Assembly (NCBI GenBank): GCA_038503035.1
Contig: JAVSML010024253.1
Span: forward strand, 1 to 64,000
Source: Crocodylus rhombifer
Lineage: Eukaryota > Chordata > Crocodylia > Crocodylidae
DNA: 64,000 nt
Direction: 5' to 3'
Below, in pieces: positions 23,001 to 35,676 of the stretch. Position 1 is the first letter of the stretch. The number at the start of each line of letters is the position of its first letter. The position numbers were made by a program, and so were the translations under genes. The notes beneath the pieces were generated by a model. That model ran no database searches, had not been told where the DNA came from, and saw nothing but the letters and a program-made list of their open reading frames with translations.

Positions 23001-23436
23001 ATCATCAGGAGAAATTATGATAGATTCCAGCAAATTCCTGGTTCTAAGACTTGTTACGAGACACTAGCTAACAGTACAGAGACACATTTTGTAGCCATGA
23101 CTGACTGTGATTGACCGCACACACTGGGACAATCTAAACATATGCAAGTTTATTTTTCCTTTCCTTTAATTACACCTTGAACTCTGCCTACAGCACCCTG
23201 GCTTCATTTGAACTCAAGACTAGACTCAGTAGTATTAGTGTGGGCCTAATTCTGAAGCCCTTAGTCAAACTGATTGCCCTATTGACTTCATAGGAGTAGA
23301 GCTGTGAGGATTTTGATGAGGCCTTTTCAGATTTTGGTAAATAGATTATGTAGTCTTAATTTACCATAGGCTTCCTTTCCTAATAAGTACTGCAATTACC
23401 ATTCTGTGTGTTTGTGGACACCACCCAATCTTATAG
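20029..23436. other. Intergenic, largely unassigned
   Basis: 3.4 kb with no supported gene. The part at about 20120-21290 has the look of an old long terminal repeat, but ends, duplications and primer sites could not be established, so it is not called. Open frames are all short. Confidence 0.5.
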
Positions 23437-23444
23437 ATTAAAAC

Positions 23445-24157
23445 TAGAGGAGCATCAATGCATCAGTCCAATATCGGATCGGTACTGATATAAAGAAAAT
23501 TGGCTGCATTGGAAATCGATGCGGCTGATAATTTGGTTGATAAATGTGTGCAGCCACAGCACAGCACTCAGGCAGTGAGCACAGCCCAGCAGTGTGGAGA
23601 GCTACCTCCAGCTGGTAAATCTGTTGTGGTGGAAGGGGAGGGGAGAGGGACAGATCAACACCCCCATCGTGAGGGAGGGGGCAGGGACAGGCACTACACA
23701 GCTGGGACTGGGCAGGGCGTTGGATGGAGCCACAGCTTGTTGGCAGTGGGGGGGCAGCTCCTACTACTGCACACACCCCAGGAGGGGACGGGAGGGGTGG
23801 GGGGGGCATGTGCTTCTGAATCTGTATGGGGCGAGCAGGCTGCAGCTGTGGCCTGGAGATGGTGCCGTGCCAATCTCTTCTTCCTGGGGGCAGGGCTCAG
23901 GGCAGGGGCTAGAGTGGGCTGCAGCCACCCCAGATTTCACAGTAGCTCCTTCCCAGTGCTGCTGCACACCCGGGGCAGCCCCACCTCCCCCCATATGCTG
24001 GAAGATGCGTGATCTGCCCCTCCCACCCCTTCCACAACAGACCAGCTGGAGGCTGTTCTCCATGCTGTATCGGAAATTGGATCAGTATCAGCCGATATGC
24101 CTCCTTAAATATCGGATATCAGTATCAGCCCCAAAAATCTCTATTGGTGCACCCCTA
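23445..24157 (-). mobile_element. Non-autonomous hAT-like transposon, family A copy 2 (reversed)
   Basis: Ends are TAGAGGAGCATC at the left and, read inward from the right, TAGGGGTGCACCAATAGAG. Flanking 8-mers ATTAAAAC (23437-23444) and GTTAAAAC (24158-24165) differ at one base. The order of terminal blocks is opposite to copy 1, hence the minus call. No transposase. Confidence 0.8.
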
Positions 24158-24952
24158 GTTAAAACCTATTGGTATTTATTCTATCCTTGCAAACTTGGCC
24201 ACTGCAATGCCAAAACCTGTCTGCATTATAGCCTCCAGGAGTGCTGCCACCACAACAGGGCCATTGCAGTAAATTACCGCTACAAAATGTGCCAGTATAG
24301 ATACAGCATTTTCAAGATGATCACTGTCCCTTGAGGAAAAATATGGTAGATTTTAACTTCACAGCTGCAGTCTGTCCATATTCAGCATATTATAAAGCTA
24401 ACTGTCCACTAGCTGATCTACATCACTTTTTTCCCCCCCCCCAAGTTACTTGAGGTAGTTTGATTAGATTAATTGAAATGAAAAAGCAGTACAGACCATG
24501 ACTGCATAGAACACTTGTAAGAACATAGTTGTTGAAATATAATCAATGGTAACATCAAGCAACTTACAAAATGAAGCATTTCTTTTCCACTGACCTTTGA
24601 GACAGAAAAGTGCTGAGTTAACTAGACTTTGGATTTTTAATCTTTACAAGTACTCAATAATTATGGTCTCTTGTCAAATAAGGTCTGCACTTCTCAACTT
24701 GCACAACAGTGAACTATCATTGAATAACGTCATTTCAGTTAACATCAGCAGCTTCAATTACAGCTCTTGGAGTCAATAATTTTATGGAAAAATGTATTGA
24801 TATTCCCTGACAAAGATCTATTGAAAGAAACCCAGTTGTCTTGTTTTAATTATGCTACCATTGGTACAGACATGATTTAAAACTGCAGAGCCTGTACAAC
24901 TAACTCTGCAGTACACTTATTTCCAGCCATGGGTCTGCATATGTACAATTAG
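24158..24952. other. Intergenic, unassigned
   Basis: AT-rich sequence between two transposons. Nothing recognised beyond a C run near 24430. Confidence 0.6.
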
Positions 24953-25567
24953 TAGGGGCACACCGATAAAGATTTTTTGGCTGATACCAATGGCTGATTA
25001 TTAATCAGCCATATTAGTGGATGCCAACACAAAAGCCAATTTGCAGGAAAGCAGCCCAGGAGGTTAGAGAGCAGTGTCTGGTTGGTAAGTCTGTGGGGAG
25101 TGGGGAAGGGCAAATTGAGGCCCCCCCCACCAGTGAGGGAGGGAGTGGGGTAGGGGCAGGGCAGGCGCTGCCCAGCCAGGGCAGTGAATGCAACCCCTCT
25201 GGGAGCAGGACAGAGCCACGTGCAGCTCGTCTAAGGGGGCATGGGGGGGGGGTGCAGCTCCCTGATGCTGCACACACCCATGGAGGCATGGGGGGCATGT
25301 GCCCCCCTGGATATGTGCATGGGATGATTCATAGAGTCATAGATACTAGGGTCGGAAGGGACCTCAATAGATCATCGAGTCCGACCCCCTGCATAAGCAG
25401 GAAAGAGTGCTGGGCCTACATTACCCCAGCTAGATACACATCTAACCTTCGCTTGAAGACCCCCAGGGTAGGGGAGAGCACCACCTCCCTTGGGAGCCCG
25501 TTCCAGACCTTGGCCACTTGAACTGTGAAGAAGTTCCTCCTAATATCCAATCTAAATCTGCTCTCTT

Positions 25568-27166
25568 CTAGCTTGTGGCCATTATTTCTTGTAACCCCCG
25601 GGGGGGCCTTGGTGAATAAATACTCACCAATTCCCTTCTGTGCCCCCCGATGAACTTATAGGCAGCCACCAGGTTGCCTCTCAACCTTCTCTTGCGGAGG
25701 CTGAAAAGGTCCAGTTTCTCTAGTCTCTCCTCGTAGGGCTTGGCCTGCAGGCTCTTAACCATACGAGTGGCCCTTCTCTGGACCCTCTCCAGGTTATCCG
25801 CATCCTTCATGAAGTGCGGCGCCCAGAATTGCACGCAGTACTCCAGCTGCGGTCTGACCAGCGCCCGATAGAGGGGAAGTATCACCTCCTTGGACCTATT
25901 TGTCATGCATCTGCTGATGCACGATAAAGTGCCATTGGCTTTTCTGATGGTTTCGTCACACTGCCGACTCATGTTCATCTTGGAGTCCACTAGGACTCCA
26001 AGATCCCTTTCCACCTCCGTGCCACCCAGCAGGTCATTTCCTAGGCTGTAGGTGTGCTGGACATTTTTCCTCCCTAGATGCAGCACTTTGCATTTCTCCT
26101 TGTTGAACTGCATTCTGTTGTTTTCTGCCCACTTATCTAACCTGTCCAGGTCTGCTTGCAGCTGCTCCCTGCCCTCCGGCATGTCCACTTCGCCCCATAG
26201 CTTAGTGTCATCTGCAAACTTGGACAGAGTACATTTCACTCCCTCATCCAAGTCGCTGATGAAGACATTAAAGAGTATCGGTCCAAGGACCGAGCCCTGC
26301 GGGACCCCACTGCCCACACCCTTCCAGGTCGAAACCAACCCATCCACCACGACTCTCTGGGTGCGACCCTCCAACCAATTCTCCACCCACCGGACTGTGC
26401 AGTCATCCGAGTCACAGCCCCTTAACTTGTTCACCAGTATGGGGTGGGATACCATATCAAAGGCCTTCCTGAAGTCCAAGTATACGACATCCACTCCTCC
26501 TCCTGTGTCGAGGCGTTTTGTAACCTGGTCATAAAAAGAGACTAGATTGGTCAGGCACGATCTGCCTGCCACGAACCCATGCTGGTTTCCCCTCAGCATA
26601 ATTTGTCCTGCCGGGCTCTCACAAATGTGAGCCTTGATAATTTTTTCAAAGACTTTGCCAAGGATGGAGGTGAGACTAACTGGCCTATAGTTGCCCGGGT
26701 CCTCCTTCCTCCCCTTCTTGAAAATGGGAACCACATTGGCCCTTTTCCAGTCCTCCGGGACTTGACCCGTGCGCCACGAGCGTTCAAATATTCCCGCCAG
26801 TGGCTCTGCAATGATGTCGGCCAGTGCCTTCAGTACCCTCGGATGGAGCTCATCCGGGCCTGCCAACTTAAAGGCATCCAGTTCCTCCAAGTGACCCTGC
26901 ACCACCTCAGGGTCCACGCATGGAAGTCTGGTGCCTTGCTGCTGCCTCCCTAGACTCCCAGTGAGAGACTTGTCATGCCTCTCGCTTAGGAACACTGAGG
27001 CGAAGAACTCGTTGAAGAGTTCAGCCTTGTCCCCTCTGTCCGTCGCCAATCGTTTCTGCCCATTTAGCAGAGGTCCTATTCCTCCCTGGGCCTTCCTTTT
27101 ACTCCCTATATATCTAAAAAACAATTTCTTATTGTCTTTTACTTGGGTTGCCATCCTCAGGTCCAT
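25568..27166 (-). pseudogene. CR1 ORF2, reverse transcriptase part
   Basis: A 532-codon open frame. RT landmarks in order: VPEDWKRANVVPIFKKG (about residues 135-152), [22 protein letters not shown] with a catalytic Asp (229-237), [13 protein letters not shown] (287-299), and FADD (317-320) with the catalytic Asp pair. The post-RT region follows. Near the C-terminus, after FIGGHR, the frame shifts and ends early in IMATS instead of continuing to the usual tail. At its N-terminus it is one base out of frame with the upstream endonuclease segment. The catalytic residues are all present, so the copy is recent by the standard of this window, but it is not functional. Confidence 0.9.
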
Positions 27167-27819
27167 GGTAGCTTTGGCCTAACTGCCTCCCTACAAGTAC
27201 GAGCAGAAGAGGTATATTCCTCTTTGGTGATCTCTCCCTGTTTCCACTTTTTATGTGCTCCCCTTTTGGCCCTTAGTCTGCCCTGGATTTCTCTGGTCAG
27301 CCAGGGAAGCCTCCTGGCCCCTTTCCCCCTTTTACCTCTCACGGGGATCGTCTCGCTTTGTGCTCGAAGGATAGTTTCCTTAAGGCACAGCCACCCTTCT
27401 TGGGCTCCCATCATTTCAAAACTACTACTCTGTAGTGCGTCCTTCACTAATCACCTGAGTTCACTGAAATCAGCTTTCCTAAAGTCCAGCACGTTCACCC
27501 TACTAGTTACCTTACCCACTCGACGCCTTATGCTGAATTGTATTTTTAGGTGATCACTGTCCCCCAGATGGCTACCGATCTGTAGGTCCCCTACTATGTC
27601 ATCCCCCATTGCCAATACCAGATCCAGTAAGGCATTCCCCCTAGTGGGACCATGTACCTCCTGCGTCAGGTGGAGGTCCTGTACACAGGTTAGAAACCTG
27701 CGTGAGCGGTGGGACTTTGCTGTCTGTGTCTCCCAACAGATGTCCAGGTAGTTTAGGTCCCCCATAACCACCGCCTCTTTAGCTTTTATGGTCTCCGAGA
27801 GTTGCCTCAGGAGCCCCAA
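27157..27819 (-). pseudogene. CR1 ORF2, endonuclease part and linker
   Basis: One reading frame with a single in-frame stop near 27448-27453 (after FSELR). The upstream segment has the endonuclease motifs MGDLNYLDICWE and GDSDHLKI, the AP-endonuclease-type Asp-Asn and Ser-Asp-His sites. The frame continues upstream of the first Met with CYRPPHQGEE to about 27855. At its 3' end a probable one-base deletion (near 27175-27182) separates it from the RT frame. The N-terminal catalytic part of the endonuclease is missing. Confidence 0.8.
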
Positions 27820-28610
27820 ATCTATTTCTTCCCCTTGATGTGGGGGTCTGTAGCAGACTTGAGGGCGGGCTGCCTGCTATGAGCTTGGAACCAGGGGCTG
27901 TGCCAGCTTCTTCCCAGCAGGGGGGCAGGGCTCCAACCAGAGAAGGGTGGGGCAGGTGGCAGTGGCACTGGGAGAGGTGGCTCTGGTAAATCTTGGGGTG
28001 GCTATACTCTACCCCATAGTGACCTCCCTCAGCGCTGTCACTTGCCCTGCCCGCTGTGAGAGCAGCCCCAGCCTAGCTCCCCCAGCAGGAAGAGACTGGC
28101 GCAGCCCGTGGCCCTGAGCCCTCAGTGGGCTCTCTTCCCTTGCCCCACACATAAATCTGGGGGAGCATATGCCCTCCCATGCCTGCCCCAGGAGTGCACG
28201 CAGTGGTGGGGAGCCTTCCCCCCTCCTAGTCCTGCCCCCAGATGAGCCACCCTAAACTCTGCTCCATACCTGGTGGGGTAGCATTTACCATCCTGGCTGG
28301 GCGGTCCCTGCCCCATGCCCTGCCTCACCATGGGGGCCTCCATCTGTCCCCTCCAGTCCCTTCCTCCCCCTGCCCCCCCAGACTTACCAACTGGATGCTG
28401 CTCTCCAAGCTGCTGGGCTGCATTCCTGGCCACATGCATACTGCAGCTGCGCACATGCACAAAGCACTTATTGGTGACATTAATCGGCTACACCAGCCAA
28501 TTGCTGATAATGTTTATAAATATAAGGCCAATTGCTGATAATGTTTATTTTCCTTTTATCCATGCTGATCTGATATTTGACCGATACATTGGTTCATTTC
28601 TAACAATTAG

Positions 28611-29788
28611 CTTCCAACATGAAGAGATCTGATAGTGCCATCCCATTAGTAATGTAACAGCTTGTTGACCCAGAAATTTAATACATGTTTTAATATCGTT
28701 ACCAACTTCCCCTATTATCTGTGCTGTGATTATAGGGCCTGTGCAGTCACCAAATCCACTTTGGCATTGGACCTGACAGACCAAATTCACTTTTCATTCA
28801 CCCGTAATTCCAGAGTTGGTTTGGAAACAAGTTGCATTTACTTTAACAAGAGCGCAAGATCTGGCCCTGTTTGTTTAGTTAAAACATATTAATCAGGCTG
28901 TTTTATCCCAGATCTCCATTTATACATTTCAATTTATAGATCTAAATAAGGCCCCAGCTAAATGAGTGTACGAGTGCTTTAAAAATGCTTGGAATAGAAG
29001 TGAATGTTGTGCATGTTGTTCAAACACCACTGCCTGAATCAGTTTCCAGATACTAATGCAGACACACACACACCAGCACATCACTGGGGTTATATATGTC
29101 AGTGTTTCTCAACCAGGGTGCAGCCAGATCCTCTGAAGGGCACCATGTGGTGTGAGGAGATAAACAAGACATGAGGAGTTAAACAGATAAGCTAAGTAGG
29201 TACATGCAGGCTCAGGTTTGTCCCTGCCTTGAATAATTCCCCACCTCCACTGCCCAGCTCCTCTGCAGGGAACTAAAGCACTGTAATGTATACATTTTTT
29301 TGAAATTGGATGCCATTCAAGTCACAAGTTATGGAGGTTGCTTGGAGTCCAAAAAAGATTGAGAACCACTGAGACAGCTAGATCCAGGAGGGCAGAATTT
29401 GTTGTTTTTCTCGGAGCCTGACCCCACAGCACCACTATTTGAAACATCAGGTTTCTTTAATCAAAATGTAGACAGTTCAGATGCCCCCAGCATACAGGCT
29501 GAAAACATTAGAATATGCAAGAAACACTGAAGTGCGTCTATCTTTCATGACAGGCCAGTTTCACAAGGAAGTACAGAGCAGCAAGAAACATACAATGCAC
29601 ACGTTTGATTTAGGGCCACTGTTACCTACCTGGATGAGTAAGAAAAGATTACAAAAGGAAGGGCCTTTGTACATCCGTAGAAATAAGACTTCAGCACTAC
29701 AACCCTCTAAACAAAAATGACACCAAACAAAATTAGAAGTTTTGAGAACCTCAGAAGCTACAAGAGGCAGGATTTCAAATGAGTTACA
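28611..29788. other. Intergenic between transposon and CLOCK 3' end
   Basis: Unique sequence with one MITE at 29100-29371 and a short CA run near 29062. No gene recognised. This is where the two convergent transcription units would terminate. Confidence 0.5.
29100..29371 (+). mobile_element. hAT-like MITE, family B copy 2
   Basis: Starts CAGTGTTTCTCAACCAGGG and ends GATTGAGAACCACTG, an inverted pair. The interior matches the 13466 copy in the same orientation. Confidence 0.75.
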
Positions 29789-29794
29789 TTTATT
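29789..29794 (-). terminator. Candidate distal polyadenylation signal for CLOCK
   Basis: AATAAA on the minus strand at the border between the repeat-poor block and intergenic sequence. The choice among several hexamers is inference. Confidence 0.3.
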
Positions 29795-31976
29795 CAGTTA
29801 AAAAAATGACAGTTAGTAATGGTCACATGAACACCAGGGAACTGTTTCTACATTTCCTGACGTCAATATGAGCGGCACTAGTTTTCTACATATACAAATC
29901 TAATGCCAGTTAAAAAAATACAAAACCAAAATCCAAGACACTGTGAAATCAACACTGCTTAAAAACTCAAAATTCAATCTAATTGATATATTTTAAAATA
30001 AATATTTTACCCCATTTCTTATTTTAAAAAACCCATTTACTGCTTTCAAAGCAGTTACTTCTTTTAATACCATTCCCAAAAGTCTTTCATAAATAGTCAT
30101 CATATTGATTGCCTATTAGTGCAGCACCTCTCAGTCTTAGCTGGGGTCTCCATATTAGGCCATACAGTATTTTGTTCAAACACAGTGTTTTGTTTTGTGT
30201 GTTTTTTTTTCTTTTTTTTTACTCCTAGGTACAAAACCCATGCAGATGACAAAGCATGAAGCATAGCAAACAGAGCCTGTAAATTACTTGTTTATTAAAG
30301 AAAAAACAAGGAATGTAGTGTTAAAATCAGGTTATTAAAAAAAAACTACCCAAAACAGTATTATGGACAACAAAATTTAATTTAAAAATCTCAATGTTTG
30401 CCTTATTTACTATGAGCTGTTCAACATTCAACTTCAAATAAACTGCATACAAAAGTCTTTATCCCAACTCATTTCAAATTATCTCCAACTTTTTCCACTG
30501 GGTGTCAGTATAAAGCAAATTCAGTACTAAACTAGGCTCTGTCTTTCAATGAAAATAATCATCTTCCCGAACACTCAAGTGAGTGCAGCTTGTTTCAAGC
30601 TGGTTTCAAATCGAGAAACTTACAAATCTACCAAGAACATGCTGACATTACCCAGTGTCATAACCTTTGACACACTCATGAATTCTTGTGTTCTCTATAA
30701 ATACAAACTAGTTCAGAACTGGTGACTGCAACAGTCTAAAAAGGCCACACCTGTAAACCTTCTACACATTTTTTAATGAAAATTATAATCTTAAGGGCTA
30801 CTTAGAATTATTAAGCAGGCTAATGAGTTTCCTCATGGTTTCTCTCTCATAGACAATTGTGCAATTTGAAAAATATCTCTTCTAAGAAAGCTAGGAATCA
30901 TGGAGTCTTTCCCCTGGCCACATTAAAACAAAGCCAACCAATTTTAGATGCCACTTGAATCTTACACTTGGGGCCTCAAAGAATCACTACTGAGAAACAT
31001 TTTCCAGAAATGCCCCTAGTTTGACAATTTTCTACATTCTGATTCCCTTGGGCACCTCTGAACAGCTCCATTGCCCAAAATAATAAACTGCTTTCCACGT
31101 GGTTACTTTTAGTAAAGTGCTTATCATTATTCCAAACTACAGAAAAAGAAAACAAAATGTGCAACTTGGGTCTTGAGTCTTTTTAGTCTTTTCCCATGAA
31201 AAATTGCTTGCATGGGCCCTGGTGAGAATTCAAGATCCTATTCAACAAGCAGCTGTGCGTGAATGTTGACTTAAAGGGATAACTCACATCCTTAGCATTA
31301 GCCACCTTGCTGAATTGGGACTTATCTGTTGAACAATTGTTGGAACATTAACTTGGATGGAGACTGGCAGTAAGCACAGAGCCTGTAAAAGGTGATGCCC
31401 TGGGGCCATAGCTCCAGGAGGTACACTTCTTGGTAAAATGGAAGGCATACAGACAGCTCTCACTAGAATCTTTTCATATTTATATACAAATATAATATAT
31501 ATTAAATATAATATAAAAATAGCTATATTTCTCTTCCCTCTGAAATTCTCTGAGACTTCTTTGAATCCTCACAACCCAGGCAAATTTTATTTCACTCCAA
31601 AATACCATTAAAAAAAACCATGCTGTATTTTCTTGCTTCCTCATACATCACCATGATATTTGCCCATAAACACACAATCTTTTCTTAACCAGCTTCTTCC
31701 CTCCTGCCAGAATTATTGTGTGACATTATGCTCTGGAGCCTGTGGTATCATACCTTTTACTGTTACTGGAACTAATGGGAGGTCACAAACCATAGACGTG
31801 TGACTATGCATGAGTTAGGCAAAAAGATCTTGGATTAGAAAAGAGAGGCTGAAGGCCCACCCTACCTCTCCCCCTTCTCCAGGTTGTTAGGAGTTTTGCA
31901 ATTGCCTCTAATAAGCTTTTTCTAGTGCAAATTTTTAGTAGCAAGTGGTGAAGCAAAATAAATTGTTCACAATCAT

Positions 31977-32293
31977 TAGGGCCTGGTTTACATTGAAGGC
32001 CCAGCTCACAGCGCAGCAACTCCTTTAGTCTTGGAGTTTCCCCCACATATCCTGGACTCCAACTGGCAGATGTGCCCTGTTGGCCCTACTGCTTACTCCT
32101 GACTAGAAGGCAAGAATTGCAGCAAATTCAAAAAAAACAGTTTTGCCTCCCGGCCATCAAGAGCAAGCAATGAAGTGGGAGGCTCACGGGGGGGAGGTAG
32201 GGTCTACGGTGGGGGGGCGGGAAAGGGGGGAATCTGCAAGATTAAAGGAGCCACTGCACCATGAGCTGGGCCTGCAATTTAAACCAGGCCTTA
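31977..32293. mobile_element. Fold-back MITE in the CLOCK 3' UTR region
   Basis: The two ends are long inverted repeats of about 55-60 bases, beginning AGGGCCTGGTTTACATTG (left) and AAGGCCTGGTTTAAATTG (right, read inward). They are flanked by ACAATCAT (31969-31976) and TCAATCAT (32294-32301), an 8-bp duplication with one mismatch. The middle is G-rich. Confidence 0.75.
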
Positions 32294-32649
32294 TCAATCA
32301 TATTCAAGCTTGGTGAAATACCCATTTCTTTGTCTTTAAAGTTTCCCTGAATTGTGATAAGAACTTGTCAAACTTATGCAATAATTTTCCAGTTAGATTT
32401 TTGGCCCTTCCTCTTTCAACTAACAAGGAAAGCATAGGGTTGGTTGGTTTGTTTTTTTGGTTGATCTCTCTCTGAGGTTACAGAAGGCTTCTCATTTAAA
32501 GTATGTTTCCTTGTAATACTCTGCCAACAGCCTTGTTATAACCAACCTCTCATACAGATCTCAGGTTGCCTTTTTATCATCTGATGTATATTAATGCACC
32601 ACAGAATTCTGGGGAGTTGAAGGAGGATTTGAAATGCTACATACTAAAC

Positions 32650-32812
32650 TTTCCCTATGCCTGAAGAAGGGTGGTTGCACCTGAAAGCTTGCAAAGAACA
32701 AGTTTTCTAATGAGTTAGTTGGTCTAATGAAAGATAGCACATTTACCCAAAGAACCTTGTCTACCTGTCCTTAGACCAATGTGGATACAACCTACACACT
32801 CCACCTGTCCTA
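32650..32812 (+). repeat. Retroposed repeat, relative of the 50.6-kb copy
   Basis: Shares the blocks GAAAGCTTGCAAAGAACA, TTAGTTGGTCTAATGAAAGA and GTCCTTAGACCAATGTGG with the copy at 50621-50834. Boundaries approximate. Confidence 0.6.
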
Positions 32813-35475
32813 ATTGTGTTCTGTATCTGCAAGTATTGCAGTTTAACGGCTTGTTTTAGCATTACAATTCAAACTCCCCCAGTTTTCTTCTTAAGTGCCA
32901 TTTTATTATTGTCAGACTGAAAACCTGTCTAAGATTTCTATTTTCCACTACGTAAAATCTTGACAGCCGAGACCTCTAGTCAACAAAGCCTAATTCTGGA
33001 CACAAGTGGAATGGTCTAGCAGGGTTAAGGAAACAGTCTGAAATAAAAATACAAGTCAGTGAAGACTTACTTTTCTAAAACTTAAAATCCAAAAGTTTCT
33101 GACAACAAGGCTGGCTCAGGGAATTACAGAAACCGCTAGCATGAGCTAGAAAGTGACCTTGATATGTTTAATATTGGTATCTGTTCCTTGCTCCTGGGTA
33201 CAAGCAGCTTTTCGGAGCAGAAACCAATCCAATTCTCTTTGGTTATTCATTCCTTATACTCTTCTCCCTTTTCCACAGTCGTTCTCCAGGAAACAATGTT
33301 AAACTTGCTTTGTAATTTTGGGATGCTGTGCTGTGGTGGGGGAACCTGGAGAAAAGAAGAATCTGATAACAGGATACAGTGGAGAAAGCAAGACTATCTC
33401 GCGAAAGAAGGCTAATAATCGCTAGCCTCATATTACCTTTCAGTGGCATTTGTTCATTCAATAATACAATCAAACTTCCCAATATGAAATATTTCACCAC
33501 TATTTGGTTACATTCATACAACTCCTCCCTAATACTCAGACATAATTCAGCTTGACTATAAAACCTTTCCCTCTTTAATATTACTTTTCATTATTATGTT
33601 TTAAATTTTTATTTTTAAACTACTAGGTCCATCTTTGTATATATTCATTTTGCTCTGCAGCTGTAGTTTTCAAAATCTAGTACCATAAAATCTATTGAGC
33701 GCTGATTTAAAAATACTACATCATTTGTTGGAACTTTTTATCATCTTTATAAAGTGAGCTTTGCCTTCTGAAGTCTTTGTTCAGTGGTATCCCTTTTATA
33801 TCAATAATCTGATAGTATTAACCTGTGCAATCCTAAATACCTATTTTCCTATCAAATTCCAATCAAAGATAATCTCTTTGAAAACACCCAGATTATGTTC
33901 TCCCTAAATTAATAATCTCTCTTATGGAGGCACTAGAGAGTGATTCTCTTTACTACTTGAACACTTTCAAGGTAAATCATATATCTGTTCCAGATTAGCA
34001 TTTGAATGGTGTTTCATTCTTTTAAAAAATGCTCAGGATCTCAACTCAGACGACTTCAAATGCTTGTATAAATTAATACCATAGAGAAACAGCTATGCAG
34101 CAGATACAGGTTTTGTTGACAATGTACCAAGACTTCAAAATTGTAAATGGTTACAGATTCAAGACAACATAATCAAGATGTTCAATGTTATCACCTGAAT
34201 TAAAATCAAGGCACTATGGGTTTTTTGTTGGTTTTTTTTTGTTTTTAAAATGACCCTGAATCAGTTCTGACTAAAGAAAGGTCTAATTTTGAAAGGAGAA
34301 TAAAAAGATTCCAACATATTTTAGCAAGTTACAATTCTCACCACAGAGAAGGTGATTAAAAAGTGCCTAAAACATTATTAAATGTAAATATATTTTTGTG
34401 CAAATTACTTCTATAACTGAAACATTCTTGAAAATTACTTTCATATAGTTTTTTTTAAACCTTTTACATAAATATTTCCAACTATGAACTATATCAAAAG
34501 ATAGCTTTGGGGAGTAAAATTCCAAACCATCCACAGTAAAGCAGTGCAAATTCCTATTTTTCAATAAAAACAATGTATAATTATGAAATGATGGATGATA
34601 TTTACGGATCCGAATGTTTTGAACCCTGAAACATGACTGTCAGTTCAAACAGTTTCATCAATAATTTAACCCCAAAAAGTCAACTAACCAGCACACCATA
34701 CCGCACCGAACAAACCGTGACATCACAGACAAAGCACAAACAAGAGACTTGTGCCCATACTACAGGTGAAACTTATGATGCATCATGTTGTAAACAAGGG
34801 GTAGAACAGAGGAAAATATTAGTCTGAGTATGGTGTGAGAATTTAGGGAAACATATTCAAACCTACAAATAACAGATTACTTTTTTCATGCATCATATAA
34901 AATATTTTGCTCTCTCTCCTTTTATGCAGACATATACACAATATTTTACAGCATCTGTACAATAGAGAATTTGATTCCACACAACATTTTGAAAATATTT
35001 ACTGTCCAATAATAATCTGAAAAAAATGTCATGTCTTTTGGACTGTTTGTGTAGCATTATTGTAAGTAAATTCAAACAATTGCTACAGCAACAGCATGTC
35101 CATTGTAACACTTGATAAATTTACAGGACTGATAAAAAATACCAACATTTTTAGTGCCCTTTCAGTTCACTTAGGGTTTGTGACTGGATCTGGACAAGTT
35201 AAACATGGCAGAATATCCTTTAAAACACCACAGACATTGGGGCAACTAAAACACTGTCAAAGTTGGCCTTGTCCCTGCCATCTTCTTTTACCTAAGGTAC
35301 CTCAACAGCATCTTGCAATATTACCTTCTGCAAACAGGTTCCAGAAGTTAGAAGCAGAGCTCTCAATACTGTATTTTATAAAGCCTTCAGACTTCTACCT
35401 CTACTATCATCAGTGCAACTGTTTATGGAGCAGCCCCTCCCTGCAGTTTGCTTCCAGAAGAAGCAGAGCCTCATG

Positions 35476-35676
35476 CTACTGTGGCTGAATTTTGGAAGGA
35501 TCAGTCATGGTGTCAGTTCTATGTCTCGAAAGTTGCTGCTGCTGCTGTTGCTGCGGTGGCTGCTGCTGCGATTGATGCTGTGGGTGGTGAGACTGAGTAA
35601 AAGTGCTCTGTTGTAGTGGAAAAGCAGCAGAAAGAATGAGCTGAGCTGATTGGTTTCCGTGAAGTAACCTGGACGT
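35476..35676 (-). CDS. CLOCK: CLOCK last coding exon, polyQ tail and stop
   Basis: 66 codons plus TAG (35476-35478). Starts [20 protein letters not shown], passes [14 protein letters not shown], then a glutamine tract interrupted by two prolines (35533-35568), and ends [17 protein letters not shown]. No Met-initiated frame exists here, so simple ORF finding misses it. Open frames on both strands over it are shadows. Confidence 0.96.
   Translation of the reverse strand, partial: TSRLLHGNQSAQLILSAAFPLQQSTFTQSHHPQHQSQQQPPQQQQQQQLSRHRTDTMTDPSKIQPQ

Larger units (their letters stand above)
25325..27860 (-). mobile_element. CR1 LINE, about 2.5 kb, 5'-truncated, relatively well preserved
   Basis: Antisense copy whose 3' tail begins at about 25325 (plus-sense GGGTCGGAAGGGACCTCAAT). 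It runs 5'-ward through ORF2 reverse transcriptase and most of the endonuclease domain to about 27860, where CR1 similarity stops and hAT sequence resumes. ORF1 and the 5' UTR are absent. Confidence 0.9.
24953..28602 (+). mobile_element. hAT-like transposon, family A copy 3, split by a CR1
   Basis: A perfect 8-bp duplication ACAATTAG flanks it (24945-24952 and 28603-28610). The left end TAGGGGCACACCGATAAAG matches the family. The right end is more diverged. Left and right GC-rich arms (about 25060-25330 and 28130-28420) are long imperfect inverted repeats of each other. The CR1 at about 25325-27860 sits in the loop between them. Without it the element would be about 1.1 kb. Confidence 0.85.
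29789..35475 (-). other. CLOCK: CLOCK 3' UTR (probable)
   Basis: About 5.7 kb of mainly unique AT-rich sequence downstream of the stop codon, poor in repeats compared with the flanks, as expected for the very long CLOCK 3' UTR of vertebrates. A MITE (31977-32293) and a retroposed repeat (about 32650-32812) lie within it. The end point is inferred from an AATAAA at 29789-29794. Other signals exist further upstream. Confidence 0.5.

Noticed and set aside
23500..24334. Open frames of 170 and 246 codons
   Set aside because: Inside a non-autonomous hAT copy and running past its TSD. No homology to a transposase was recognised.
26052..27553. Plus-strand open frames of 83-160 codons
   Set aside because: Antisense shadows of the CR1 reverse transcriptase and endonuclease frames.
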